From contig JAKZZE010000008.1 of NCBI GenBank assembly GCA_024220505.1, positions 310,001 through 374,000 on the forward strand: a stretch of 64,000 nucleotides of DNA, given 5' to 3'. Numbering within the stretch: position 1 is the stretch's first letter; the number at the start of each line of letters is the position of its first letter. Shown piece by piece: positions 45,298 through 56,664 of the stretch. The DNA comes from Rhizopus arrhizus. Its lineage: Eukaryota; Mucoromycota; Mucoromycetes; Mucorales; Rhizopodaceae. Below the pieces are notes generated by a model. That model saw only the letters and a list, made by a program, of their open reading frames with translations, did not search any database and was not told where the DNA came from. The translations under genes and the position numbers were made by a program.

Positions 45298-46205
45298 TTT
45301 TTTTTTCTATTGTTTGAAAAAAAAAAAAGACGCCACGTTGCGCTGCTTTAATTTTTAAAAAAAGATTCTGTCATTTTCCTTTTCCTTTTATCACGTCCAT
45401 TCCTTTTTTATGTCTATTAGAAAAAAAGTCAAATCCAAAGAGGGTGATCATCATGATTCTTGTGTGGTCTAAATAGAATAAAGAAATACGACTTACTCTT
45501 ATTTACACAACAATTTTCTTCTTAATTCGTGAAACAATGTATTCTACTTTTGGTCACACCCTTAATTAGTCCAATCATGGTGATGGATTTTCCAGGTTAC
45601 AATAAAAAAAAATAGAGATAAAATAATTAAGAGATTAAGACCAAAAGAAATACGTTAGAATCCCTCAGGAATTCTCGTTAATTCGTTCTTTGTCTTTTTC
45701 TCTTGTATTTAAATTGTTTGTTATTGTTGTAAATACATAATACAAAAATGAATGCATTGACATCATCAAATAAAAGATTACAGCAAAATCCTTATCAGGA
45801 TGAAACATCAGATTGAATCATAACTCAGGGACACATATATTATAGCAAATCAAAGATCATACAACTTTCTCGAACTTACTAAGAATGAACACTATAGGAT
45901 ATATCTCAAAGATATACATCTAATAATTAAGCCAACGACATCTTATAAATAGAACCCTTGCTAGTTTCCCTTTTAAAACATTATTCTTTTTCTGAAATAA
46001 ATATTTATATTATCTTACCTGTTACAACAGGAGTAAATAAGGCATTGTGGTTTGTCCTTCAGTCAAAGGCTCAGTGGAGATAAGTTATAACGGCTGGAAT
46101 AAAGTAATCCTGTTATTTTTTTATTAACTAATATAATATATATTGGATGATGTGAGTATGATGATAGAATGGGGGTATTATACAATTTCCTTGAAATATG
46201 CCTAA
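45298..46205. other. Spacer with a possible LTR-like remnant
   Basis: TTATAAATAGAACC at about 45945 and GAAATAAATA at about 45995 repeat the TATA-then-AATAAA layout. No coding signal. Confidence 0.35.
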
Positions 46206-47331
46206 CTACTGGTATAATTGTAATAACTTCTTGATATTTTTTGCAATCATATTATTTGCTGTGGAGATTGAACTGCTTAATTTATTGGCGATTTCACTGA
46301 CTGATCCCCTATTACTATTGCAGAAGGAAGCTACGCTCGATTCAACAAAATTTAGACTTGCGTCTATTTCATCCATTACTTTAGTGATTGAGGACCACTC
46401 TTTAACATCACATTTTTGTTTCATTATATTCTCATACTCTAATAAAACATTATGGAAATCACTGAGTTGAATGATACCTTTGTTGACTAATATTGCTTTG
46501 GCAAATATTTGTAGTATATTAGAACCAAGTTTAGCACCAGATGTTGATCCAACACCATATCCATCTTTATTCGGTAAATCACAGAGTGAATACTGTTGCT
46601 GGCGAGTAAATACTACTGGCAAATTCTTGCAACGTAGATCTCCATAATAAATATGAGGAACATTTGCTGAAACTCGATGTCACTTGTCTCAAACTTGATA
46701 TATTGCTGTGTGAAGGATTTAATTTGAAGTCCTCAAACTTTTTCAAAAATTCTTCAACTTTCGATTTCATCAAGTAGATTTTGCAGTTTGAATCCGTGAT
46801 TGAACCATGACCAAACTCTACACCTGGTCCAATGTTGATTTTTGGTTCAGTTGATATTTCAGCAGAACAAGTAATTAAAAGGTTGATGGTCTTCGTTCCA
46901 ATAATAAGCTTCAGTTTCGTAGCACCACCGTCCGATTTTTCATATGTAGTACATGACATGTAATTCTTGTATCCAGAGGATTCGCCGGGAACAGAGAATT
47001 CAGTTGACTCGGAATGTATATCAACCGAAGAGTGACGGCTGTGCACTTCACACGCAATAATAAGTAAAGTGATGCTATTGTGAAGTAACGCACCGCAGAA
47101 TAATGATGGTACTAATACAATCAATTCAGATCTGAGCCGGGAATCGTAGTTTAGTAATTCTAGCACTGTCGCATCAATTTCTTGATGTGGCCCTAGTTTC
47201 TGTAAGAGTTTTGTAACAGCAGAGGCGCGTACAGTCATTCCGAGCTTGGCAGTGATACAGATACTGTCTTTTAATACTGGTTCGATCGTATCATTTGATG
47301 AGAAAGAAATCCTTCTGTCATGTTTTGACAT
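46206..47331 (-). pseudogene. Unrecognised coding region in two overlapping frames
   Basis: Minus strand. The first frame (47331-46579, 250 aa) starts MSKHDRRISFSSNDTIEP and is mixed alpha/beta (VLVPSLFCGALLHNSITLLI, KLKLIIGTKTINLLITC). The second (46622-46206, ~138 aa) overlaps its end by 44 bp and continues with ordinary composition (KLGSNILQIFAKAILVNKG, then a helical C terminus). The simplest reading is one ~380-aa gene with a single-base frameshift near 46625; programmed frameshifting or a sequence error are alternatives. No family was recognised. Flanking LTR-like debris and the lack of introns suggest an accessory or element-derived gene. Confidence 0.45.
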
Positions 47332-47800
47332 GTCAATAAGATACAGTCTTGTCGTTCTGGACTAAATCTTTACAAATGAGTTTGAATAAGGATAGATCCT
47401 GATAATTATCACTGCCCTAAACAGCCAAGTCTCATTTTCATCTCAACAGTTGATTGTTAACATTAGTTTATAACTTTTTTTTTATATCAAACCATATCGG
47501 TCGTAACTATTTTTTTGTCATCTAATCTCAAGTCTTGCTCAACTAATATAAATTGCCTTGAAATCTTTCTTTAATAAAAGTATTCGACTTTAGAACTATT
47601 GCTCGGTCTCGTTAATTCTTCTTTGTCCTATTTTTTATACTTAAAACACTTCACCTTCCGTTAAAAATACCAGACGTGATATTATTTTGGAAATCAATCA
47701 AAGAAGTAAGATTAAGGGCAGAATCGTTTGTCATCAAAGCAAATGTTGTTGAAAGCTTTCTACGTTTATCACCATCAAATATCTCCAAGCTGAATGGTTG
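47332..47800. repeat. Spacer with LTR-like remnant
   Basis: AATATAAATTGCC at about 47546 is followed after ~20 bp by TTTAATAAAAG and a short stretch ending CTCGGTCTCGTT. This resembles the 15.7-kb module (CGAGTCTCGTC). Boundaries not defined. Confidence 0.3.
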
Positions 47801-48016
47801 TCAGTCCACAGAATGTACAAAATGATGTGATCTTTTTCTTTGACTAACAGTTTGACCACATGTACCTAAGGCTTGTTCAGAGCCTTCTTCAAAACTGAAG
47901 GCTTGCTGTTTCTCTGCTGGTATTTTCCTACAACCTTGACAAAGCCCTATTTTATTTCTTGTGGAATGAATGGCCTTAAAACATTGTTTGCATTTCGATT
48001 TTGGTGCCTTCGACAT
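47801..48016 (-). CDS. Small zinc-ribbon-like ORF
   Basis: 71 aa, MSKAPKSKCKQCFKAIHSTR then GLCQGCRKIPAEKQ: two CxxC pairs 17 residues apart, as in a small zinc ribbon, then an unstructured tail. No family name. It lies next to the unrecognised coding region on the same strand and may be its partner or another remnant. Confidence 0.35.
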   Translation of the reverse strand: MSKAPKSKCKQCFKAIHSTRNKIGLCQGCRKIPAEKQQAFSFEEGSEQALGTCGQTVSQRKRSHHFVHSVD

Positions 48017-48240
48017 GGCTACAGTTATTAAAGTTTGTGGAGAAAACTTGTTTTATTTCACGGAAAATATAAAAGAATAGAATTAAAAACAAGGCACACA
48101 CATGTATAAAAAAAAAAGGAGCGAACTACACGAGCGGAGAAAGGATTCGCGATTATGCTATATTTTTCAAGAACCGAAAAGTACTAGGAAATATAAAAAT
48201 TCCAAAATCAGTACCCAAGTACCTATTTCATTATTGCCCA

Positions 48241-48314
48241 AGCTTGAACGAAATTAGAACCCGAGTGCTGATTTTACACAGTCGCAACTAAGCTTGAACG
48301 AAACCAGTACCTGA
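48241..48314 (+). repeat. 24-bp direct repeat pair
   Basis: AGCTTGAACGAAAyyAGwACC occurs at 48241-48261 and 48291-48311, 50 bp apart, with a few mismatches. It lies 225 bp upstream of the small zinc-ribbon ORF. Confidence 0.7.
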
Positions 48315-48625
48315 CCGATTATATTTGTAAATATATATGTCAGTATTAGTCTAGTGGACAAGGAAGAATGAATAGCAACTTGCTTCGTGTTGAAACGTGA
48401 TTCAAAGATATTCCACTAGCCAGTGTCAAGACGGCTGATTTGTAAAAGCCAGTGGTGCCAAAAAAAATTAATCCATGTAAGATTGGACAATAACAGGAAT
48501 TGTTTGGCAATCTATACCAATGTTAATAACCATATTGTTAAAGAAAATTATCAAAAGAAGACAAAGAAAAAAGGTTTTGATGTAATGTAGGAATTACAGA
48601 GGTTTGGCAATAACTAAAAACGTAA

Positions 48626-48785
48626 ATGTCCTAGTTTTCCAATTTTTCTTGTTTGTCCTATCTTTAAAAAAGTGTCCCATTTTAAAGAAACGTCCCATTT
48701 TTAAAAAGTGTCCTATTTTCAACATCATTGTCCTAAAAAAAGTTTAATTGGCCCATTTTTTTTTTGTGTCCCAATCTATTTTCTT
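48626..48785 (+). repeat. Degenerate GTCC[CT]ATTTT tandem array
   Basis: Seven or eight copies of a roughly 18-20 bp unit resembling TGTCCCATTTTTAAAAAAG start near 48627, 48654, 48673, 48692, 48709, 48729, 48748 and 48767. The array ends about 100 bp before the ATG of the TPR gene. Confidence 0.7.
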
Positions 48786-48886
48786 CAGCTGTAACCATGA
48801 AATCTAATTTCTTTTTTCTCTTTTTTTTTTTCCAGTTTTCTTTGTTTCTTTCTTCCCCCCTCTCTCTTCTTTACAACTAATAGCCT

Positions 48887-51706
48887 ATGACTGACAACAA
48901 TACAACTAAACACGAAAAATCTTTAATGGAACCAGAACATGAAACTGAAGACGAAGAGGATGTGTTCTTTGCTGCCGACGAACAGACTTCTGAATCAGGA
49001 TCTATTCAAGATAACATGATGTCTGTGGAAGCAACAAGGAAAGACAGAGAATCATCGAATGGCTCGGTTCCTGGTGAAACGAGTCAAGATGCCGAGAACA
49101 GTAGAGAAAAAGAGAGCAACCGACAAGAGAAGGGTGATCACACGCATCGACCCTCGAATGATCCAATGTCTGTGACAAGAGAAAGTGATGACGAGGGTCT
49201 GAAAGCCGCAAGTGAGCCGAATTCTCCCAAGCCAAAGACACTGAAGCCACTTGAAATCGTCACAGATCAGGTACGTACCTCGATCGATGTCCCTGCAGGT
49301 GAAAACATGGCCGATTTCATGACGCCTCCCACACCAGGCACAGCACCGACCTCAACCATGACACTGGAGGATATCGAAAAGGTGGTGGATGACTTGGGTA
49401 TCCATGAGCGTGTATCCAGCAGTGAAACAAAGAAAAACCCAGGATCGGTTCCTTTGTCTAGTGTGGACTTTAGTCGTGTGAGACCCAACGTACTGTTTCC
49501 AAGGGATCAAGAAGCCTATGGTAAGATGAATGGCTGTGCGAGTCGTATGAAATCAATCCTTCAACTTTTTTTTTAGATGAGGATATGTTGAAAGGTATTC
49601 ACTTATTCTTTAATAATCAATTTTCAGAAGCAAAAAGCGTTTTTCAGACAAAAGCAGAAGAGTAAATCTATCTTTTACTTTATAAAAAACTTTATACTGA
49701 ATCTATTGTGATGTAGAGACCCATTGTATGCATTAGGCTTATCTTCGATGGCATTTGTTAAAGGTACACAAAACGAATGAATGCGGGAAATGAATTTCTC
49801 ATTTTTCTTTTGTAGCTATTTCTGTAAGACAATGAAAGCATAAATCAAGCTCTTATTTTTTCTAATCCTCTCTAGTCATACAACCCCAAAGATGTAGAAT
49901 CTGCATTATCTGCCTTGACAGAAACCTATTTATTTGCTGATGCACAAGTGGATGCCGCAGCCGCTAAAAAGCCAATCAAGGATACAGTGTCTCATTATTT
50001 TACCAATTGGATAGGAACAAACTCTACACATCTTCCAACCAATACCAGGCCACTCAACAAGTGGGAATTGCAAGATCAAGTATTTTTACCCAATGGTGCC
50101 CTTCGTGCACATGTCATCAAAGCTGAAAGTGCACTGTTGATGGCCGTGACGTATTTATCGATGGAAACGACAGTTGGGTATATCAAAGCTGGATGGAACC
50201 TTCGAAGAGGTAAGGTTGAAGGACGCATCAGACGAGATTTAAACATTCGGTTCTAGCTTATACCAGTTACAGTTTTGTGTGGCAAGAATACAAGCGTATG
50301 GGTCAAAAGTACAACAAGCACATGGATCAAGACACAGTCTCTGGCATTCAATTCGGCATTGGTTCTGTCCATCTTCTTCTTTCTGCTTTACCGCCCAAGA
50401 TACTAAAGATCGTTTCCGCCTTTGGTTGGACGGCTGATAAACATTTGGGATTTGCTCTTCTTAAACTCTGCCTGGAAGGAAAACGAATCCGATCCCCTCT
50501 CGCGTCTCTCATGTTGCTTTCTTACTACATTGTCCTCACTTCTTCTGCGCCCCAAATCCTGACACGCGAACTCATCCAGCCCGCGATCGAGTGTCTCTTG
50601 GACGCTCAGAAGCATTACCCAAACTCGGCACTCTTCTTATTCTTTGCCGGTCGTGTGTCCCGTCTGGCTCGCAACCTGCCTCTCTCCACACAATCCTTTG
50701 TGTACATGAGCGAAGTCACCCAAACCGACTGGCCTGAACTTGGGTACCTAGCCACCTTTGAGATCGCTTTCAATTCAGCCATGGGTTTGGATTGGGCCAG
50801 TGCAGCCGTACGTATCCTTGAGCTGCATGCGAAATACAATTCACCCGCCTTTCTGAAATACTTTTATGGTGCCTGTGTGGAAATGCTTGGAAATCGTACC
50901 GAGGCGATCTTGGCCTTTGCTGAATCGCCCAAGCTGGTCGACAAGAAGCGTAATTCAGAGGTGGAACAGTTTGTCACAAGTCGTGCGGCTTTCTTTGAAG
51001 TGAGTGGCTATCAAGACCTGGACTTTAGTTTGCCTGCCATGGAGATCTTGTTCATTTGGAACGTGTTTCCCTGTATGGCAGAGACTGCGATCGAAAAGAG
51101 CTTGGAATTGGTGGAGTCTACCTTGGGCTTAATTTATGAGCGTGAAAAGATGGAATACGATCTTCGCAAAATAGAACTGATGCCCAGTATAGCAAAACCC
51201 GATTATTATGATCAACGTGGTGTATTGCTTTTGATGAAGGCCTCTTTGTTAAATACGTTGAATCGACATGAAGATGCCATTATTCATCTCAATTGGATCA
51301 TTGATAACAAGAACAAATTTAAACATACAAACTGGTTGGTACCTTTTGCATACTGGTAAATGCTCGCAACTTTTTCTACATTACTTTTTTTTTTTTTGCT
51401 CACAAACTATACTAGGGAATGTGGTAATACGAGTTGGGGCTTAAAAGACTACAAGCGAGCTCGATCGCTTTGGGAGACGACATTAACATATTCCAATTAC
51501 AACTTTGAATATAGATTAGCAACCGTAAGTGATAATAACTGCATAAAGTAAAATGATTGGAAATCTAAATAATTCTATAGCGGTTAAATCTTGCGATTCA
51601 GCATGCTGTTGATCTTGGAGTACCAGAAAGTCCAAAACCAAAGCTAGAAAAAGGAAAAACCACATATGGACGTAAAAGAATGTCTATCGTACCATCAAAA
51701 AACTAA
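48887..51706 (+). CDS. TTC39/Iml2-family TPR protein
   Basis: Eight exons: 48887..49520, 49577..49661, 49717..49763, 49816..49823, 49876..50209, 50257..51355, 51416..51524, 51581..51706; 813 aa. A ~200-aa acidic, Ser-rich N-terminal extension (DEEDVFFAADEQTSES) precedes the DUF3808 core: GIHLFFNNQFSEAKSVFQTK, ALGLSSMAFVKAISSYNPKD, SALLMAVTYLSMETTVGYIK, FGIGSVHLLLSALPPKILKI, ALFLFFAGRVSRLARN and, after exon 6, ECGNTSWGLKDYKRARSLW. Yeast Iml2 acts in inclusion-body clearance; the biochemical role of TTC39 proteins is poorly defined. Exon 4 is only 8 nt (CTATTTCT); without it the frame is lost, and its AIS residues fit the surrounding helix. Confidence 0.88.
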
Positions 51707-51997
51707 ACATAAATATTCTTGAATAAGATACAATCGTACTATTTAATAATTTACTTCAATATTTATAACAAAGTGAGTTAATAACAAATGATAATAAGCA
51801 TAATAATAAACTTTACCTATTTATCAAAAAGTATATTTTTATATTTCTAAATGATTTCTTGAAGGTAATCACAACAAATTATGTTGTACATCGTCTGTTT
51901 GTACCTACTTGATTATCGCTAAACAAAATACAGTTATTTATTAAAGAGATGATAAGCTTTATTGGAAAAGCTGTAGTTTTTTTTTCCATTATCAGTA

Positions 51998-52038
<41 letters not shown>

Positions 52039-52290
52039 GAAAAAGATAGGCTCTAATGTACTCTCAGGTTGAGTATAATTTAATAGTAAGCTTCTTGAAA
52101 GAAATAGATCCTAATGATTTCATATTAATTGCAGAATGCAACCATCTCTCGCTTTAGATTTGAAAGATTGAATCAACTGAAGCTGTTTGGACTCTTTCTA
52201 TTTGTAATCTATTTTAAGCCAACATGTAAAAATATGTTTCATGTTGGTTTCTTTATTCTATTTGATTGTTTCTATAATTGATATACTCAT
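51707..52290. other. 3' spacer with A37
   Basis: A homopolymer at 52000-52036; no coding signal. Confidence 0.6.
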
Positions 52291-52669
52291 TTAATAAATA
52301 AGATGATTTGAATGGGTGGTATGGCTTTTGTTGAGGGATATAGTGGATGGTGATACTGTATGATAATAATAGGTATCTTCTAATAACTCAGTGGTTGTAT
52401 CAAACGGCAATTCTTCATTTCTCCATTTGCACTGTGAGCATTCATATCGAACTCGAACCACATTAGATATACACTTGTTAAATAAGATCCACTGTCTCTC
52501 GGATCGGGTGAGTCTAACTGAACTACTTTGTTTACATCCTGGACATGGATGACCTGTTTGTTCCAAGGAAATCTTTTTACCAGGTGCTTTCACTAATCAT
52601 AGGCTATGTGAGTAAAATGGGCGTTAGGGCTCATGACGATTATTTACCAAAGTTGAATGAGCCAGCCAT
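52291..52669 (-). CDS. Small Cys-pair protein (zinc-ribbon-like)
   Basis: Exons 52648..52669 and 52291..52592 (minus), 107 aa. MAGSFNFG is joined to VKAPGKKISLEQTGHPCPGC. CPGC and CSQC pairs about 34 residues apart (ERQWILFNKCISNVVRVRYE between them) could bind one zinc ion. The C terminus is Thr/Ser/His-rich. The splice phases are consistent. No family identified; a role in nucleic-acid or lipid binding would be a guess. Confidence 0.5.
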
Positions 52670-53165
52670 TCTCTATAATAAATAATAAAGGAAAGAAATA
52701 AGTAAATAAAACGAACAAACAGTTATCCTTTTATAAGTAATCGGAAGTCATTTTAATTGGTTAATTTTCTTGTACAATGTAACGTTTTACTTCTCGGATG
52801 ATTGAATGAAATAAGAAAAATATAAAATAATAATAATCAATTCTATTTTCTTTTACACTTTGCTCTCCCTCTTTTCTGCTTGTATGCATCATTTACTTGC
52901 CAATATGCAGGAAAATAGTCGTAAATTGCTATAAACTTGATTCCATTCACAAGTTGTTTGCTTCATTAGGAAAGCATAGACTCCGCCTAGACTGAGATTG
53001 TTTTCGTGTTGCGCGCGTGCACGGTGGCCAAACGTGTAGCCATTGAATAAAGAAAAAAAAAAAATCGCAAGGAGAGAAAAGTAAGGATTGAATTGTATTG
53101 TCTCATTCCAATTTATCTTTTTGTTCTAAAATTGATCTCTTCTATTCAACTCACACGTACACTAA

Positions 53166-53200
<35 letters not shown>

Positions 53201-53764
53201 CAAGCAAAATAGCTAAAGCCGAAACGACTGATTGCTAGCTGACTTTTTTAGAAAAAAGGGGAAACACAATCGATCTTGCAGTTATTCTAAGCCCTCTTTC
53301 ATTTATTTATGTGGCTAAAGGTAGACTTTATTAACAGACTCTCTTTTATCTTTATCATAAACCATCTTCAATTAAAAAACGCTCACCGTGATTTGGCCAT
53401 CTATACAACCTGTTGTAAAGAAGCCAAGGGAAGGAAAGTGAATTGAACAAGTGACTATAAAATGAACATCATCAATCTAATAATCTCTCTCCTATAAGTT
53501 GAACGTGCAATATACTAAAGTACATAATACCCCTAAAAAGCCTTGTTTTTCACTGACATCTAGAACTTGTTAGCAAACCATCTTGGTTTTTAGTACAAGC
53601 CAAGAAAGAAAGCAATTAGGAGTTTTTGTAGCCAAGAATATATTATTCTCATTTCAAACACAAGTATTTATAAAAGGCTTACAAATGTAAATCCTATTGA
53701 GTTTTATAGTGCAATGTCAAAGACTTTATTATTATTGTAAATACAAGAATAAAGAATAAATTGA
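52670..53764. other. Spacer with T33
   Basis: A homopolymer at 53168-53200. Nothing coding or structured recognised. Confidence 0.6.
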
Positions 53765-54987
53765 TTATCCAAACATACGATCAAAACCCTTTATAGAAAA
53801 AAAAAATAAGTATACAGTCAACAGATGATTTAAAAAAAAGGAGGGACTTACAGGTGGCATGAGCTCATCATTGTCAGGTTCGCCACTACGTGGACCTCTT
53901 GGACCTCTTGGACCTCTTGGATTGAAGCCCATACCAGGTGGTGTAATCGGGTCAAATCGAGCACCGGGCGGTACAGCACCCCTATGTCCTCTTTTAGTTT
54001 CCCATCTTATTTTCCAAATGTGAATTCTGTCTTTTTTTACCTTGGCAAGTTTTCTCTTCCACCACTACCAAATGGATCATGGAATCCTCCACTTCCAAAT
54101 ATCGGATGATCTGGTCCTACATGCATACCTCCTCCACCTCGTCCTCCAGATCTATCCACATAAAGTTATTTAGATAGGAAGCAAATAAAAGGAGTGGGGG
54201 ACCTTACCCAGGTAAACGTAATCTATCGCCAAATGGATTCAAATCATCTCCACCGACAGCGAGTGGATTATAAGGTGTGGTTGGTCCTTCTAAACCTAGA
54301 GGGGTTGGGTTTGGTTGAGGTGGATGTGTAGGTCTGTGGGTTGTGCTGGTACTTTGACTACTGCTGTCTTCGTACCCAGGCTTATTTAATCCAGGTATCA
54401 AGCGCTGTATGATATTCAGCTTGATCGATTTAATCAAATCGTGAAATCGATTAGTAGAAATAAATCCGTGTACTAAAGGATCCTTTGAAAGATCATTTGG
54501 AAAAAATGAAGCTGAAGTATAATCGTCCGTCATGATTTCCAGCATGGCTGTCTTATTATCCTATCGTGTACTTATCAATCTACACGTCACATACGCCTAT
54601 ACAAATGAACTTACACCTATACCCATACCAAGAATAATGCATTTATCACCCATCCTTACAACTTTGATAACAAAGGTCAAACTCGACTGTGGATGACTAT
54701 ATCTAAAGTGGTAGTGATGTGGTCCATGCTGATTCCATTCAGTTGGTAGATTTCTTTGTGTTCCATCTCCTTCTAATTATCTTTTATTTTCTTTTTCTTT
54801 TTCTTTTATGTTAATCAAAACTACCTTGTCGAGCGTCGTCACCTAATCCTGAAAATCTGAATCCAACACTTAGCATAATGGCGTGTACTGCTGCAGCCAA
54901 CGCGTCATATTGAGTCTCTAAGCGAGTGATTACTTGTGATGTAGTGTGAATTACTGCAGAGGGATCAAGTGGATCTTTATCTGTCAT
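53765..54987 (-). CDS. Proteasome regulator PI31
   Basis: Six exons, in transcript order 54825..54987, 54615..54772, 54208..54560, 54041..54151, 53852..53990, 53765..53788; 315 aa. The N-terminal PI31/FP-like domain (~1-160) reads YDALAAAVHAIMLSVGFRF, TEWNQHGPHHYHFRYSHPQS and SLTFVIKVVRMGDKCIILGM. It is followed by a Pro/Gly-rich C-terminal region with the conserved NPFGDRLRLPG, GPDHPIFG, GAVPPGARFDPI, SGEPDNDELMPPGFDRMFG. PI31 (yeast Fub1) binds the 20S core and modulates its activity, assembly and transport. The last exon encodes only seven residues. GPR triplets near 53895-53925 are a small 9-bp tandem repeat. Confidence 0.9.
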
Positions 54988-55662
54988 TTCAGTTATTGTT
55001 TAAAAAAAAAGGAAGTGTGTGAAAACCTTTTTTTTTTATTTTTATTTTTACGTATACTGCGGTGTTGTGACACGTTTCTTCAAGATATACACATACCCAT
55101 GATGTTATCTTTTTATCACTTCTTTTACTACTTGCTTGTCTTTTAAGTGTGTGTATCATAAGCGTACATTAAAAAGGGTCTTTTGCATTGTTCAATTTGT
55201 GCTTCCGCTCAAAGAAATGCATTATTCTGCCAAACGCATTTCTCCGAATATGGCTGAATAGAATGAGTTTGATCAGAAGCTTAGTGGATACAGTGGCTAT
55301 GTTGACCTCACATTGTTCTCTTAGTAAACAAATAGTAAATGACATCTTGAATTACTTTATCCTATTTTTTTCTTTTTGTTTGAAGAAACAAGCAGTACGA
55401 ATAAAAGAAGAAGAAAAAAAAAGTAAACGTTAGTATTTGATGCCTATGAAAATCTCAAAGGAACTAATAATAATAAAGCATTCCTTAAGCTTATTATTTT
55501 ACACTTTTCTTTTTCTTATGCACTCTCTCGATTACAGGAAAATAAAATATAGAAATTAAACTGGTCAAAACGCATTATTATTAAAGTATCTGTTTAAAAA
55601 TGTTCTTTAAAAAAAAACAAAAGGGCATTCTTGTATTTCTTATTCGTTTCTTTCTTTCTTTT
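54988..55662. other. Divergent spacer
   Basis: Lies between the PI31 start and the next plus-strand ORF. Low-complexity frames only. Confidence 0.6.
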
Positions 55663-55977
55663 ATGTCATCTAATCAACTTCAAACCACCATACCAGTCAA
55701 GCGTGCTTTATTCAGCAGACTGAAGCGTTTTTTTGTTGACAGCCAAAGTCAACAGTTGGATATGAAAAAGATCATGCACAAAAATGATGCTGCTGAACGA
55801 AGACATCATTTAGAAAGTATTCGTCGTCAAACACAAGAAATGAAAAAGGAATGTCTTGCCCTTTCATCTGTGGCTACTCATGTCAAACAAGAAACGATGA
55901 AAGAAGTACAGACAATGAGGGAAATAAAGGCGATAAAAGGAGTAAAGGCGATACGTTCCAATCTAGCTTATTTATAA
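55663..55977 (+). CDS. Small basic coiled-coil protein, hypothetical
   Basis: 104 aa from ATG 55663 (MSSNQLQTTIPVKRALFSRL). A basic N terminus is followed by a helix rich in Lys/Glu/Gln (AAERRHHLESIRRQTQEMKK) and a repeated E-[IV]-K-A-I-K-like tail. An in-frame ATG at 55600 would add a poly-Lys and hydrophobic stretch that looks like leader. No family recognised. Confidence 0.45.
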   Translation: MSSNQLQTTIPVKRALFSRLKRFFVDSQSQQLDMKKIMHKNDAAERRHHLESIRRQTQEMKKECLALSSVATHVKQETMKEVQTMREIKAIKGVKAIRSNLAYL

Positions 55978-56664
55978 TATTAAACCCGATAGAAAACCCC
56001 CTTGCTTTTCTTAACTTTAAATAAATTTCGCATGCTTTAAACGTATGGCTCATTTGAAGAGCGTATGTCAACCATCTTACTTGCTCTTTTTTATTTATTG
56101 TATTAAAATGATTTGTTGGTTTAGTAGCCAAGGACTTTGAAGAATGTTTATAAAATAATATGCAGTTGGTATTTAACCTCAAATATGTCTCATTCAATAC
56201 CAACAAAAATAAAGGCACAAGCAAATACGCATTAAATTATAGCTCGTTCGTCATCTTTGCTGTTGCACAAGTATTAATAAACTATTCAGGAGAGAGCAAA
56301 GAGAGAAAGTGTAGCAAAATGATATGTAATGGTAGTAACACAAAATAATGAAAATGTGTCAATCGAAATGAACTTCAAAAAAAAAAAAGGGGATAACAAA
56401 GAAGAAGCAAATTTGACACTTGATGACTGTGTGTATGATATATGGGCATGAAAAAGAATAAATAATAATAAAAAAAAAGAATCAAAGGACCAAGCGTTCT
56501 TTTTTAATATATAAAATAGTAGAAAGATTTTTTTAAAACACCAAAAGACCCCTCCCCTTTCATGTTCTTGCTCCCTTTTTACTCCTTAATTTTTTATATG
56601 AATACCATTCTATTTCACAACGTATCGCTTCTTCTCTTTTCTTTACACACAAAGAGCAATAAGA
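55978..56664. other. Spacer, promoter side of the Ca2+-ATPase
   Basis: AT-rich with T/C-rich tracts just before the ATPase ATG; no gene seen. Confidence 0.6.
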
